Shown piece after piece: positions 27,933 to 37,381 of a stretch of 64,000 bases of DNA. Both the position numbers and the translations under genes were made by a program. How positions within the stretch are numbered: the first letter of the stretch is position 1; each line of letters opens with the position of its first letter. Source of the stretch: Stieleria magnilauensis (GTDB lineage Bacteria > Planctomycetota > Planctomycetia > Pirellulales > Pirellulaceae). The stretch is from NCBI GenBank assembly GCA_007753675.1, contig CP036432.1, forward strand, positions 5,678,394-5,742,393. Reading direction: 5' to 3'. A model generated the notes under the pieces. That model did not search any database and was not told the DNA's origin. It saw nothing but the letters and a program-made list of their open reading frames with translations.

Positions 27933-30900
27933 CTATTGGCCGAAGCTGAGTTGTTTCAGGAAACTCCGTCCAAATCGCCCATAGTCTTGCCCATCGACGT
28001 CGTTGTCTTGATCGTAGTCGAATGAATCGTTGAATTTCGGATCTGAAAAGGCCGCCAAGAATGCCAAGCCGAATCGACCGTAGTCTTGACCGTCCACGTC
28101 GCGGTCTCCATCGCTGTCACCAAAAAGTTGAAAAAACAGGTCCGTCGCTTGGTCACCGTACGTGTAGTCACCACTCATTGCCGTGCCACCGGCGCTGATC
28201 ATCGATCCGGTAATCAACAGTTCGTAGTTGCCTGTATCAAGTGAGTGCCGACCGTTCGCCGCGTCGACAACCCCTGGTCCTGAAAGGAAGGTGAGTGTGG
28301 CAACCGTTTTGCCATTTTCGATTTCCGAGTTGAGCGCGAGGTTGACTTCCTGATTGGTTTCGCGATTGCGAACGGAAAACGCTGCGACTGATGCGACGAC
28401 TTCCGTGCTGAAACGGACGGACACTTCGGTGACCCGTGAACGTTGCGATTGGCCTTGATTGACCACAACACTTTCCACTTCAGGCGAGATGGCCTGGCCG
28501 ATGGTGACCACGTAGTCTTCGACTTCGCCATCGGCGGCAGCACCGGTTGGCTGTAGTCCACCGGCGAAACTGAGCCGTACGCGAGCGATGGCTTGACCCA
28601 TCGGAGCAGTTGCCGGCAACGAATAGTTGAGTGTTTGTAGTCCGGCAATCACGGCCCTGTCGTCAAGGATCTTTTCATCTGCCTGCCAAATCCCGTCTCC
28701 ATCGAAATCGATCCAGGCATCCACTTTCGCGTGACTGGCGTTTTGAAGGTCGATGTTTACACCGGCCATCGGGTTACCGATTCCAATGCTGCCGAACAAC
28801 ACACCGTCTTCGTCATCGCCATCGCCAGTTGCCAACGCGCTTGGCTGTCCGTCCAATTCCAAGTCACGCAGAGCACCCAAGCGTGGTCCTGTGCCACCAT
28901 GCCGGGCACCAGAGTGAGTGGCCAACGTTCCGTAGGATGAGGGTGCGTCGCCAAAATCGTAGGGAAGCCGATCAAAGTCGGAAAGCAATACAGTGTTGCT
29001 CGTCCCACTGTACGTGACGAGAAATGTTCCTTCGCCGCCAATCGTCTCAAGCCGCTGGCCACTGGCCACGTTTTCAAAGGCTCCCGACAAACTTGTGGCG
29101 GAGACAAGAACAGTAAACGTTTCCGTCGCCGAAGGGAGATAAATTGTCTCACCGGACGGCAGCAATGAAACAGTCAGCGTCCCGCCAAGTGTCGCTGAGT
29201 TTGCGATCAATTGGTCGTATTCTGATCCTGCAGTCGCCCCTGCAAGCTCCACATCGAAGAACGCGTCTGATGACAACGTCACCGCGTTTACGGAAAGGCT
29301 TCCGGCGCTCGCGCCAGGTGCAAGATGCCCCGCTGCGTTCACGGTGACCGACGAGCCGATGGATCCGTTGCCGCCAAGAGTGCCATTGGCATTGACGGTG
29401 TAGTCAAGGCCGCCGGTGTGGGTTCCGTCAACTTGCAAGACTCCGCCATCGATGGTCGTCGTACGCGTGTGGGTCATGGTTCCGGCGAGTGCCTGTGTAC
29501 CCGCGCCGGACTTGACCAGGCTGACCTCGCCGTCGATCGTGCCGGCAAAGAATCCGTCGGTGTCGCTGGAGAAGGTCAGTGCTCCGCCGGAACCGGCTGT
29601 GCTGTTGGAGGACGTGATGCTGCCGCTGCCGTGGAGCGCGCCGATCGTGCCGCTCAGGTTGCTGATGAAGGTGCTGGCACGGGCATTGAGATCCAGCACG
29701 CCGTCAAGATTGACGTCCCCTTGGGTATTAAAAGCGCTGTTGCTGATGGCCGAAATGGAGGCTCCCGCCGCGACCGCAAGGTCATTTCGGACGATGCCGG
29801 ATCGCCCCGTGAGGTGACCTTCGGCGACGACCAGATTTCCGTCGTAGTTGCTGGACTTGCTCATGACCAATTCGCCCGCACCGAGTTTGGTGAGGTCTCC
29901 GGCCCCCTGGATCCGTCCGACCAACAATTGGTTACCGGCGACACCCACGCCAATCGACGCATCACCGTCTAGAAAAATCGTGCTTTCGTCGCCACTGTTG
30001 GAAGATCCGAAGCGAGTCCCACTGCCAACCGCCCCCACAGTGTAGAGTGCCCCGTTTCCGTCAACTCCATCACCAGTGATCGTTAGTTTCTCGTCCGTGA
30101 TCCGGATCTCTGACTGTAGCTCCAGCGTCCCGCCATCAGCAACAATCGACGCGTTGGTCTCCAGCGAACCATCGGCAGCCGTTCCGTTGTTGCCCAAGCC
30201 TGCAACGTGCTGAACAATCGTCCGCGTGCCGGTCGGAACCAGCGAAATCCCATCGTAGTAGTTTTCCCGTCCGTTGGTGATAACCGGACCAACAGAGCTG
30301 CCGGTGTTGCCAGTTGCTTGCTCGCCCAGCACCAGCGTCATGTTCGTGTTGTTGGTGATGACCGAGTTCACGTGATCGTAGCCCGCCAAATCCAGGTCGA
30401 CGACGCTCGGATCCTCGCGCCAGTTATCCGCGTAGAACTGCGACGCGCGAAACACGTGTGCGTCGCCGAAGTACGACGCCGGCAGGTCGCTGGTGATAGT
30501 GACGTCCACGTTGTTCCCGCTGACGTAAGCGATCGCCGAGCCGTGATTGATGGGCGCCGCGCCTACCAGTTCGACATCGATCGATGAGTTGGCCGAATTG
30601 TCTTTATCAACAACGATCAACGGCCCGTTGACGACGTTCCCCTTGGCGTTTGTGATGGTGGTATTCGACTTGAAGTTAAATGCGTTTTCTGTTCCGTAAG
30701 CTTCGACATTGTTCAGCGTGATCGTCCCCGAACCGAGCGTCACGGCAAACCCAGTCCGCATGTTGGTGACCACCACATTGTCGACCGTCAAACCGGACGC
30801 GCCGGTGTACATCCGAACGCCGCCTTCGTTACCTGAGATAAGAATGTCTTCCGGAATCGGCCTGCCCCAAAACGTGTGCCCGTACTCTTGGTACTCGGGT

Positions 30901-32798
30901 CGATCAAGGACACCTTGTGATGAAAACAGTTCGCCGGTGATGGTGCTATTGGTCAACGTTGTATTCGTCGATAGCTGCACAAAGAATCCGTGGCCGAACG
31001 TGTTCACGTCCAAGTGCATGTTGTTGATCACCGCATTGGTTGCTTCGCCAACTCGAAATGCGCTTGCTTTGCGATGGCCGATGAATGGCTGGACACCTCC
31101 GGACGAACCCTTGCCAAAGGCGTCGCCGAGTCCATAGGTATCCGTTCGGGATCCCCGAGTCACGACGGTGACCCCGTCGATCGTGTTGTCGTCGCCACTC
31201 AATTCAATGTATTGCGTCGCCCAATCCGCATAGCGTTGCGCATTGGGATCGGTGTCGAGCGCAATGTCCTCACCGATCACCGTAAGGTTTTTGACGACGT
31301 TGCCGGATCCGGAAACTCGCACAACGTCGACACCACTGTCGTGACCAAGAGCGCGCCCGAAGCCGTCTAGCTTGCGAGTGTCGAGCTTGATCGTCGTACC
31401 CGCCAAGTCATAGGTATTGCCGGTTCCACTGAGTTCCATAAACACCGGAGCCGAATTGGTGGGATCGGCGTAGTGGTCTCCATTGATCCAATACTCGCCA
31501 GGCGTCACGACGCCGGTCACAGGGTGCGGATCGCCTCCGGTGACACTGAGCACAACCAAGCGGTTATTGACCGACGTACCCAGAGCACGCAATTCCGCCA
31601 GACTGTTCGCCACGGTGGCGACGGCGAGACTAAACGTACCACTGGTCGCAGTGCCAAAACCATCGTTGACCACAAAGGTGAAACTGTCCGTGGTACTTTG
31701 GCCGCTGTTGTGGCCGTACGTCACGCGGTTGTTATCAAGATCGTCTTGTGTAAAGGTATCGTATTGAACTAGCGCCGTGCCTGAGCGATGCAACGTTCCA
31801 TTGGCGGGTATGCCAGTCACCGTGTACGTCAACTCGGACGGAGACTGCTCAGCATCGGTCGCTTCCAAGTTTGCCTTTGTGATGATTACCGTGCCGCCAT
31901 CATTGACCGCCAGCGGACGATTGGTCGTCAACACTTCTTCGGTATTCGGGGACGTGGTACTCGTGAACAGACCCAACACTTCGGCGGACGTCAGTTCATG
32001 GTCATAAATGCGCACGTCATCCAACAGACCGTCATAACTTTCTGAACCATTAGTCTGTGCACCCAGCGTAAAAGAGGTGACGCCGGCCATGCTCTTGGTT
32101 TTGCCCGTGCCGCTATGCCACAGTGCTCCATCAAGGTAGATGTTCATGCGGCCTGTGGCCACGTTCTTGGTAAACGCCCAATGGTGCCAGGAGTCTCGAT
32201 GAACGAGCGGATCGGCAACCTTGTTGATCCTGTCGTATCCGGCGTCCTGGCCTGCGTCCCAGTAGACCCTGCCGTTGGTGAATGGCAGATGAACATTGAA
32301 GACTCGATCTCCTACGGCATTGACTCCGTACAAGATGCTGTCGCTGACCGGCTGTGTGTCCCCACCGTAAGTCCAAAGTGCGATGGTTATCTCTTGGTCG
32401 ACGGTAGCCAGCGCGGCGGAGGGCACGGAAATGTTGCCGTCGGCATTGAACTCGATCGCTCCGTCGAGCTGACCGCTGGCCCATGCACCACCGGTGACTG
32501 TGCCGTGGTGACCGTTCCCTGACGAATCCGTCGCCACCGTGCCTGAGACTTCATCAAGTGGGTACCAAGCCAACGTCGCCAGTACGACCCGTTGTTCCAG
32601 TGACTCCAATAGCCTGATCCGACGCCGTTTGAATGAAGCCCGGTCCCGATTCGAATTTGCCTGACCTGACAATAGACGAGAAGCGCGGCGAAACAGATTA
32701 GACACTTGTCCTCCGATGGAACTCTGGCTTTGAAGATAGACCGAACGGTCATTTCCCTGCAAAGACGAGAAATTCCAGCAGGATGAGTATTCTAACAC
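27933..32798 (-). CDS. Giant surface protein: LamG, cadherin-like, beta-helix, PATR, GEVED, dockerin-like
   Basis: This protein has 1621 residues. A basic N-terminus ends in RLLESLEQRVVLA (about 63-75), an LEPR-like signature seen at the front of planctomycete surface proteins. Domains in order: LamG jellyroll (about 75-280), a cadherin-like repeat (about 285-395), a long right-handed beta-helix (about 400-860), and autotransporter-associated strand repeats with TKLGAGELVMS and VKSGAGTQALAG (about 930-1190). A GEVED domain with FGDAPSSYGT and DGDDEDGVLF follows (about 1260-1420). The C-terminus has two dockerin/EF-hand-like repeats, GDSDGDRDVDGQDYGRFG and YDQDNDVDGQDYGRFG. No enzyme motif is obvious; adhesion or glycan binding at the cell surface is the likely role. 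Confidence 0.88.
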   Translation of the reverse strand: MLEYSSCWNFSSLQGNDRSVYLQSQSSIGGQVSNLFRRASRLLSGQANSNRDRASFKRRRIRLLESLEQRVVLATLAWYPLDEVSGTVATDSSGNGHHGTVTGGAWASGQLDGAIEFNADGNISVPSAALATVDQEITIALWTYGGDTQPVSDSILYGVNAVGDRVFNVHLPFTNGRVYWDAGQDAGYDRINKVADPLVHRDSWHHWAFTKNVATGRMNIYLDGALWHSGTGKTKSMAGVTSFTLGAQTNGSESYDGLLDDVRIYDHELTSAEVLGLFTSTTSPNTEEVLTTNRPLAVNDGGTVIITKANLEATDAEQSPSELTYTVTGIPANGTLHRSGTALVQYDTFTQDDLDNNRVTYGHNSGQSTTDSFTFVVNDGFGTATSGTFSLAVATVANSLAELRALGTSVNNRLVVLSVTGGDPHPVTGVVTPGEYWINGDHYADPTNSAPVFMELSGTGNTYDLAGTTIKLDTRKLDGFGRALGHDSGVDVVRVSGSGNVVKNLTVIGEDIALDTDPNAQRYADWATQYIELSGDDNTIDGVTVVTRGSRTDTYGLGDAFGKGSSGGVQPFIGHRKASAFRVGEATNAVINNMHLDVNTFGHGFFVQLSTNTTLTNSTITGELFSSQGVLDRPEYQEYGHTFWGRPIPEDILISGNEGGVRMYTGASGLTVDNVVVTNMRTGFAVTLGSGTITLNNVEAYGTENAFNFKSNTTITNAKGNVVNGPLIVVDKDNSANSSIDVELVGAAPINHGSAIAYVSGNNVDVTITSDLPASYFGDAHVFRASQFYADNWREDPSVVDLDLAGYDHVNSVITNNTNMTLVLGEQATGNTGSSVGPVITNGRENYYDGISLVPTGTRTIVQHVAGLGNNGTAADGSLETNASIVADGGTLELQSEIRITDEKLTITGDGVDGNGALYTVGAVGSGTRFGSSNSGDESTIFLDGDASIGVGVAGNQLLVGRIQGAGDLTKLGAGELVMSKSSNYDGNLVVAEGHLTGRSGIVRNDLAVAAGASISAISNSAFNTQGDVNLDGVLDLNARASTFISNLSGTIGALHGSGSITSSNSTAGSGGALTFSSDTDGFFAGTIDGEVSLVKSGAGTQALAGTMTHTRTTTIDGGVLQVDGTHTGGLDYTVNANGTLGGNGSIGSSVTVNAAGHLAPGASAGSLSVNAVTLSSDAFFDVELAGATAGSEYDQLIANSATLGGTLTVSLLPSGETIYLPSATETFTVLVSATSLSGAFENVASGQRLETIGGEGTFLVTYSGTSNTVLLSDFDRLPYDFGDAPSSYGTLATHSGARHGGTGPRLGALRDLELDGQPSALATGDGDDEDGVLFGSIGIGNPMAGVNIDLQNASHAKVDAWIDFDGDGIWQADEKILDDRAVIAGLQTLNYSLPATAPMGQAIARVRLSFAGGLQPTGAAADGEVEDYVVTIGQAISPEVESVVVNQGQSQRSRVTEVSVRFSTEVVASVAAFSVRNRETNQEVNLALNSEIENGKTVATLTFLSGPGVVDAANGRHSLDTGNYELLITGSMISAGGTAMSGDYTYGDQATDLFFQLFGDSDGDRDVDGQDYGRFGLAFLAAFSDPKFNDSFDYDQDNDVDGQDYGRFGRSFLKQLSFGQ

Positions 32799-32880
32799 GG
32801 CGAAAAAAACGTGCGGAGTGCGATTTTTTCACGCAAAACAGGGATCCGGCTGTAACTTGCGGAGTGATGAAACGCTCGCT

Positions 32881-32938
32881 GAGCCCACGGATAGTAGCGT
32901 GCCCCCCCCGGATTCTTGCACCCTATCATCCGTGGGTT
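32881..32938. repeat. Short inverted repeat
   Basis: GAGCCCACGGATAGTAG at 32881-32897 is mirrored by CTATCATCCGTGGGTTC at 32922-32938 (15 of 17 pairs) around a loop containing an eight-C run. It lies upstream of the giant surface protein gene and may belong to the same dispersed palindrome class as the other intergenic repeats. Confidence 0.6.
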
Positions 32939-33064
32939 CACGCTGCGATCGGTGGGCATCATTCTCGATCGTTAGCCCAGTAAAACTGCGGGAGTTCTTC
33001 ATCCGGATTGAGTCTTAGCGTTGAAGCACGAGTGCTCCGCCGCACCTTGGATTTCGAGTAGGTG

Positions 33065-33132
33065 GTAGTGGACGAGGCGACGAGTCCTCTGTCGTCGGCC
33101 TATCGGCAAGGACTCGTCGCCTCGTCCACTAC
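33065..33132. repeat. GTAGTGGACGAGGCGACGAG palindrome, copy A
   Basis: The two arms (33065-33087 and 33110-33132) are perfect 23-base inverted copies around a 22-base loop. This is the reference copy of the repeat family that recurs at 41.2, 57.3, 58.4-58.9, 59.6 and 61.3 kb. Confidence 0.9.
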
Positions 33133-33272
33133 CCGAAAATGGAGCTGCGACATGCCGACTAGCCTGGTCGATCAGCCTGCGAACGGCCCGTTCGCTGCTG
33201 TCCGCCGAGGAAATGATCAAACGAACCGTAATTTACGCGTGACTTTCGCCAATGTCGCCGGCACCGAAACTG

Positions 33273-33884
33273 TCAAACCCACTTGTTCTCATCGGATACC
33301 CCTTGTTCGCTGACGTTTGCTTGAATCGCTTCGATCACTTCTCGAAGCCGGCCCCGTGCACGATTGAGGCGACTACGAACGGTGCCCACCGAAATGCCAA
33401 GGATGTCGCTGATCTCTTTGTAGGCCAAGTCGTCCAGTTCACGCAGCACCAGAATCGCGCGATGTTCTTCCGAGAGTGCGTCGAGAGCCTGATGGACGAC
33501 TTGGATTTGCTCGTCCCGAAGCATCAATGCGTCGACAGGTCGAGCGTCCTCATCAATCGTTTCGCTACCCGTATCGTCGAACTGTTGGTCCAGCGAGACC
33601 CTCGGTCGCTTCTTCCGCGCTTCGGAGATGGCGCTGTTGAAGGCGATGCGGTAAAGCCAGGTCGAAAATTTGCTCTGACGATTAAAGTCTTCGATTCGCA
33701 AGAACGCACGGGTAAACGCTTCCTGAACGGCTTCCTCCGCATCCTCGCGGCAGCCGAGCATTCGAATCATCGCAGCGAACAATTTATCTTGATTGCACTC
33801 GACCAAACGTCGAAACGCAAGCTCGTTGCCTTGACGTGCTTCGTCAATCAATGCGTCATCGTCGCAATCTTTTGGCGTGTCCAT
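33273..33884 (-). CDS. ECF-type RNA polymerase sigma factor
   Basis: This 203-residue protein has sigma region 2 at about 25-95 (FRRLVECNQDKLFAAMIRML, then FSTWLYRIAFNSAISEARK) and region 4 at about 125-180, with the HTH YKEISDILGISVGTVRSRLNRAR. It lacks regions 1 and 3, as expected for the ECF group. It has no adjacent anti-sigma factor: the downstream side holds only the repeat at 33.07 kb and the upstream side only relic DNA. Its target promoters are not visible. Confidence 0.92.
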   Translation of the reverse strand: MDTPKDCDDDALIDEARQGNELAFRRLVECNQDKLFAAMIRMLGCREDAEEAVQEAFTRAFLRIEDFNRQSKFSTWLYRIAFNSAISEARKKRPRVSLDQQFDDTGSETIDEDARPVDALMLRDEQIQVVHQALDALSEEHRAILVLRELDDLAYKEISDILGISVGTVRSRLNRARGRLREVIEAIQANVSEQGVSDENKWV

Positions 33885-34213
33885 TCAGACGTTTTTGAAA
33901 TGAGACAGTGGTTGCCCTTTTGAACCCAAGCATGCGGCGACAACATCCGAGTTTCACCACGCAATCCTTCCAGTCGCCACCCGCTGTGACGCAGCATTCG
34001 AACCTGCACTGTCCTTCACAGCTGCACTGTCCTTCACAGCAGACCTCGCCTACCGGGGGACTGCTGGTTTACCAGCCATCGCTCGAGCTGGAGTGTCGCA
34101 GATTCAGTTGAGTTCCAAGTCAGACCGAGCAAATCACATGCCATCAAAGGCAATTCTGATCGGAATCCGGCTCACAGACATCACAGCGGCAGTCGCATAA
34201 ATCGGTCGTTAAC
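33885..34213. repeat. Non-coding gap with an 18-bp tandem duplication
   Basis: No gene is supported. CTGCACTGTCCTTCACAG occurs twice in direct tandem at 34004-34021 and 34022-34039, a clean recent slippage or duplication event. Confidence 0.7.
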
Positions 34214-34330
34214 TCATCGTCGAAGTGATTCAGGATTGCGGACCAACGGCAGACTGTCATGAATGACTTGGCGGATGCTTGGCTTGTCAATTCCAAGTCC
34301 AAATGCATTGGTCGCAAACATGACCGCTGG
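34214..34330 (-). pseudogene. RecQ helicase scrap
   Basis: About 36 codons encode VMFATNAFGLGIDKPSIRQV and IHDSLP, the helicase motif V/VI neighbourhood of RecQ (usually ATNAFGMGIDKPDIRxVIH). Neither the DEAH motif, the zinc site nor the HRDC domain is present. It is a relic next to the CsbD-like gene. Confidence 0.65.
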
Positions 34331-34383
34331 CAGAGGCGTCCATGGAACGAATTCCCAATGAGCTGAAGAAGGCGAAAGAGTAT

Positions 34384-34857
34384 TTAGCCGCGGTACTGAC
34401 GGGGCAGATACGACTGCCACGTCGAAGCCGGCGGTCGCGATCGGAAGTACGCGGCCGTGGCAAGAACGCCGAGAGCCATTCCGGTCACAAAAACCAGCCC
34501 CATCGTCGTGCCACGGTGCTCATCCACCTCGTAGCGAACTCGTTCCAAGGCCGACTGAACCGGTGGAGCCACTCGTCCACTGAGCTGTTCTCCAAAATGC
34601 CCTGCCCGTTGCAACATGGAAGGCGCGGGAGCGTGTTCACGGACGACCGCTTGAACCTCGTCCTCTGGCGTTTCGGTGTACTCGACGAGGAATTTCTCAA
34701 GCTCCATCACATCTCGCGGTAAAGCGTCAACGTCGCGTGAATCCAAATGCGGCCACCGCTGGATGATCGCCGACTTCACGCGATTCCAAGGTTCATCGGA
34801 CCACGTCGGTTCTGCTGACTGCTTTTCAACCAACGTGGCACTGTTTTCAAGTCTCAT
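34384..34857 (-). CDS. CsbD-like protein with a C-terminal membrane anchor
   Basis: This 157-residue protein starts at the ATG that follows AGGAG by 8 bases. Residues about 15-70 (WNRVKSAIIQRWPHLDSRDVD, then MELEKFLVEYTETPEDEVQAVV) resemble CsbD and YjbJ stress proteins. Residues about 85-120 form an amphipathic helix, and GLVFVTGMALGVLATAAYF near 130-148 is a single membrane span, as in ElaB/YqjD-type proteins. A stress-induced inner-membrane protein is the best guess. The family match is weak and based on pattern. Confidence 0.7.
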   Translation of the reverse strand: MRLENSATLVEKQSAEPTWSDEPWNRVKSAIIQRWPHLDSRDVDALPRDVMELEKFLVEYTETPEDEVQAVVREHAPAPSMLQRAGHFGEQLSGRVAPPVQSALERVRYEVDEHRGTTMGLVFVTGMALGVLATAAYFRSRPPASTWQSYLPRQYRG

Positions 34858-35206
34858 GGTAGCACTCCTGTGCTCATTTTCTCGATGAACCGCGTCCGCC
34901 AAACAAGACGGATAGATTCGCTCCATCGGCCCGAGCCTGACACGCAAACGTTGTGCCAATGAAATCCTGGTCGGCCATCACTATCGGCGAGACGACAAAC
35001 TGGCATCCGCGCGAGCGACTTTTTGACGCCGAACAGGCTTGCCCCCTTGGACATGCTCGATGGGCACGCCGGTTGCTGTCAGCCCGGGCGACCTGTGGAC
35101 CAGTGGCGGAACTGGCCACGCGTTTTGGTCTCTATCGACGACGCACACCGAACGCCTGGACGACCTCCGCTACCGATAGATTTGCATTGCAAGGAGAACC
35201 CAACTG

Positions 35207-35483
35207 ATGAGGATTGCTCAAGTCGCACCGCTGATCGAAACCGTCCCTCCAAAGACCTACGGCGGCACCGAACGCGTCGTCCACTACTTGACCGGAGAAT
35301 TGGTCGCCACCTCGCATTCGGTTTAACAATCCGCAGCTCCCGGACTATCTCGACGGGGTGAAGATCAAAAAGCTACGCATGGCCGACGCAACCGTCGACC
35401 TCGTCTTCCATCGTCACCCCACCGATGTCGGCATGCACGTCGAGCGAAAAGAAGGCAAGGTAGAAATTGCGGTGGTGGCATAG
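35207..35483 (+). pseudogene. Chimeric relic: GT4 glycosyltransferase start joined to debranching-enzyme end
   Basis: A good ribosome site (AAGGAG at 35191) precedes an ATG that opens the front of a GT4 glycosyltransferase: RIAQVAPLIETVPPKTYGG and TERVVHYLTGELVA. After 39 codons a stop is reached. In another frame, from about 35313, the DNA encodes RFNNPQLPDYLDGVKIKKLR and ends ADATVDLVF through GKVEIAVVA at 35483. That is the C-terminus of amylo-alpha-1,6-glucosidase (glycogen debranching enzyme). These two genes are often neighbours, so one deletion of several kilobases would explain the join. Confidence 0.85.
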
Positions 35484-35585
35484 CCAAGCAAGTCTTCTAG
35501 CCCCTGAAAGTACCCGCGATGGGTAATGCCGTCGCCAAGGCAGTCCCCCTTTGGCTCATGCGAGTTGAGTGACTGTTTTGCTGCT

Positions 35586-37283
35586 TCACTTTTCCTCTCG
35601 GTCGGCATTGCCATTGAGATCCACCGCCTTTGTTCCTTTCAGTGCGCTCGCCGCATCGGTCACGATCACATTGGGATGGTGCTGCTCATCGGTGGTTGCA
35701 ATCTCGAACGACCAGGCATATTGACTGGGCCCCAGATCGGCAGGCGGCGTAATCCGTACACCCTGCGCGGTCATTTCCCACGCCACCCCCGCATCCGATC
35801 CCAATAGCCGGACGCCCTTCACTTGATCGCCGCCCCAACCCGCAGTCCCGGTAATGGTGAAGGGTGATTCGGGTTTGCTGAGCTTGATCGCGTAGAGTTT
35901 TTTGCCATTCGTGGTGAAGACCAGGTGTTGATCCTTCTGCTCGGAAACTTTCCAGTAGCGGCTGCCGTAAATCGCATCGCCGTTGATCTTGAGCCAGTCG
36001 CCCATGGCATGAAGTCGTTCAACCTGGGGCTTTGGAATGGTGCCGTCCGCCTTCGGGCCGATGTTGATCAAGAAATTGCCGTTGCGGCTGACCACCTCAA
36101 TCATTTCATGCAAGACGCTTTCAACCGTTTTGTAGGTGTCGCCTTCCAGGTAACCGAAGGACGTCCCAAACGTGGTGCAACTCTGCCACTTCGGGCCAAT
36201 CACCTTGAGCTTCAGGTTGTCCTTCTCCAGGCAGCCGACACCGTCGGGCCAGTTGCGATTGGCACCCTTGTTGTTGCAGTACACGTCCTGACCGCGGCCT
36301 GCGGCGTCGTTCATGAAGTCAGTGATCATGCCGCGAACCCGATCGTCGAAGTACTTGATCTCCGGCTTCATCTTTCCCTTGCGAACCTGATTACCGTCAC
36401 GTGTGTAGATGGGAAAGTCATCGACCCACAGGAAGTCCGGGTGGTACTTGTCCTGAATCTCTTTCCATCTTGCGACGTAGTCATCGACGAAGGCCTTGTC
36501 GTAATCAAACGGCCCGTAGAGCGAAGCCGCCTCGGGAACTCGTCGCATCTCTTCCGCGATATCGTCGCGCGGTTCGCTGTGGACGGCGTACTTCGCTTTG
36601 GCAAAGAAGCCCGTGTGACGCTCGCGGTGGTATGACGGAGCATACTTGAGGCCTCGCTTGCGAACCGCTTTGCCGAGTTCACCGACCAAGTCCCGCTTCG
36701 GCCCCCTGTCCACGGCATTCCACGGCGTCAGGTCGGAATCCCAGTTGGCCCAGCCGTCATGATGCTCTGCGGTGAGCACGACATATTTCGCACCCACCTT
36801 CGCAAAGAGACTGGCCCACTCGTCTGGGTTCCACTTCTCTGCTTTGAACTCTGGAATGATATCCTTGTATCCGAACTCCGGTGGCGTCCTGCCCCACCGC
36901 TGCTTCATGTAGGGGTAGTAATGCGCCGGATCTTCATAAATCATCTTCGGCACATGTTCGGCGTATCCCCGGCCGCCTTTCCGGTGGCCAATCACACTGT
37001 ACGGCCCCCAGTGGATAAAGATGCCGATCTTGCCGTCATCGAACCAGGCCGGCACCGGCATCCGCTGCAAAGACTCCCAACTGCCGTCGTACGGTGCATC
37101 CAAAGAATCGGTGTTCGGAGCCTTCTCGGAGGTGAATGTGACCGCTTGATCGCTCGCCAGCACTGGCATCGGCGACACACCGCTGGACCGAATGCTGGGC
37201 GGAGCTGACTGCGCGCGGCAGGTGCATTCCGTGCCAATCGCAACAGCGACGCTTAGGAACCCAAAGATCACTCGTTGAAGCAT
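35586..37283 (-). CDS. Alpha-L-fucosidase (GH29), exported
   Basis: About 565 residues from the ATG before LQRVIFGFLSVAVAIG, which forms a leader ending near CRA. GH29 signatures include WFDDGKIGIFIHWGPYSV, YVVLTAEHHDGWANWDSDLTPWNA and FLWVDDFPIYT; the Asp in FLWVDD lies where the GH29 nucleophile is expected. The C-terminal beta-sandwich follows near residue 440. The enzyme removes alpha-linked fucose, fitting fucoidan or other fucosylated algal glycans. The gene lies 98 bp after a TlpA-like protein gene on the same strand. Confidence 0.92.
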   Translation of the reverse strand: MLQRVIFGFLSVAVAIGTECTCRAQSAPPSIRSSGVSPMPVLASDQAVTFTSEKAPNTDSLDAPYDGSWESLQRMPVPAWFDDGKIGIFIHWGPYSVIGHRKGGRGYAEHVPKMIYEDPAHYYPYMKQRWGRTPPEFGYKDIIPEFKAEKWNPDEWASLFAKVGAKYVVLTAEHHDGWANWDSDLTPWNAVDRGPKRDLVGELGKAVRKRGLKYAPSYHRERHTGFFAKAKYAVHSEPRDDIAEEMRRVPEAASLYGPFDYDKAFVDDYVARWKEIQDKYHPDFLWVDDFPIYTRDGNQVRKGKMKPEIKYFDDRVRGMITDFMNDAAGRGQDVYCNNKGANRNWPDGVGCLEKDNLKLKVIGPKWQSCTTFGTSFGYLEGDTYKTVESVLHEMIEVVSRNGNFLINIGPKADGTIPKPQVERLHAMGDWLKINGDAIYGSRYWKVSEQKDQHLVFTTNGKKLYAIKLSKPESPFTITGTAGWGGDQVKGVRLLGSDAGVAWEMTAQGVRITPPADLGPSQYAWSFEIATTDEQHHPNVIVTDAASALKGTKAVDLNGNADREEK

Positions 37284-37381
37284 CGTTTTCTCACAGTTGA
37301 AATGCAGGTTATTGTTAGTTTCGTTCCAATGCACGACCGGTGATATCGAGCATGTTTGTGCCGTTACTCACCTGATCGCCC

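Noticed and set aside
29325-29972. Plus-strand frame of 215 codons with Ala/Val/Gly-rich sequence
   Set aside because: It lies inside the giant surface protein gene on the other strand and mirrors its Gly/Ser/Thr repeats.
35207-35326. A real 39-residue protein with a good ribosome site
   Set aside because: The sequence is the exact start of a GT4 glycosyltransferase and stops at a deletion junction, so it is a truncated gene.
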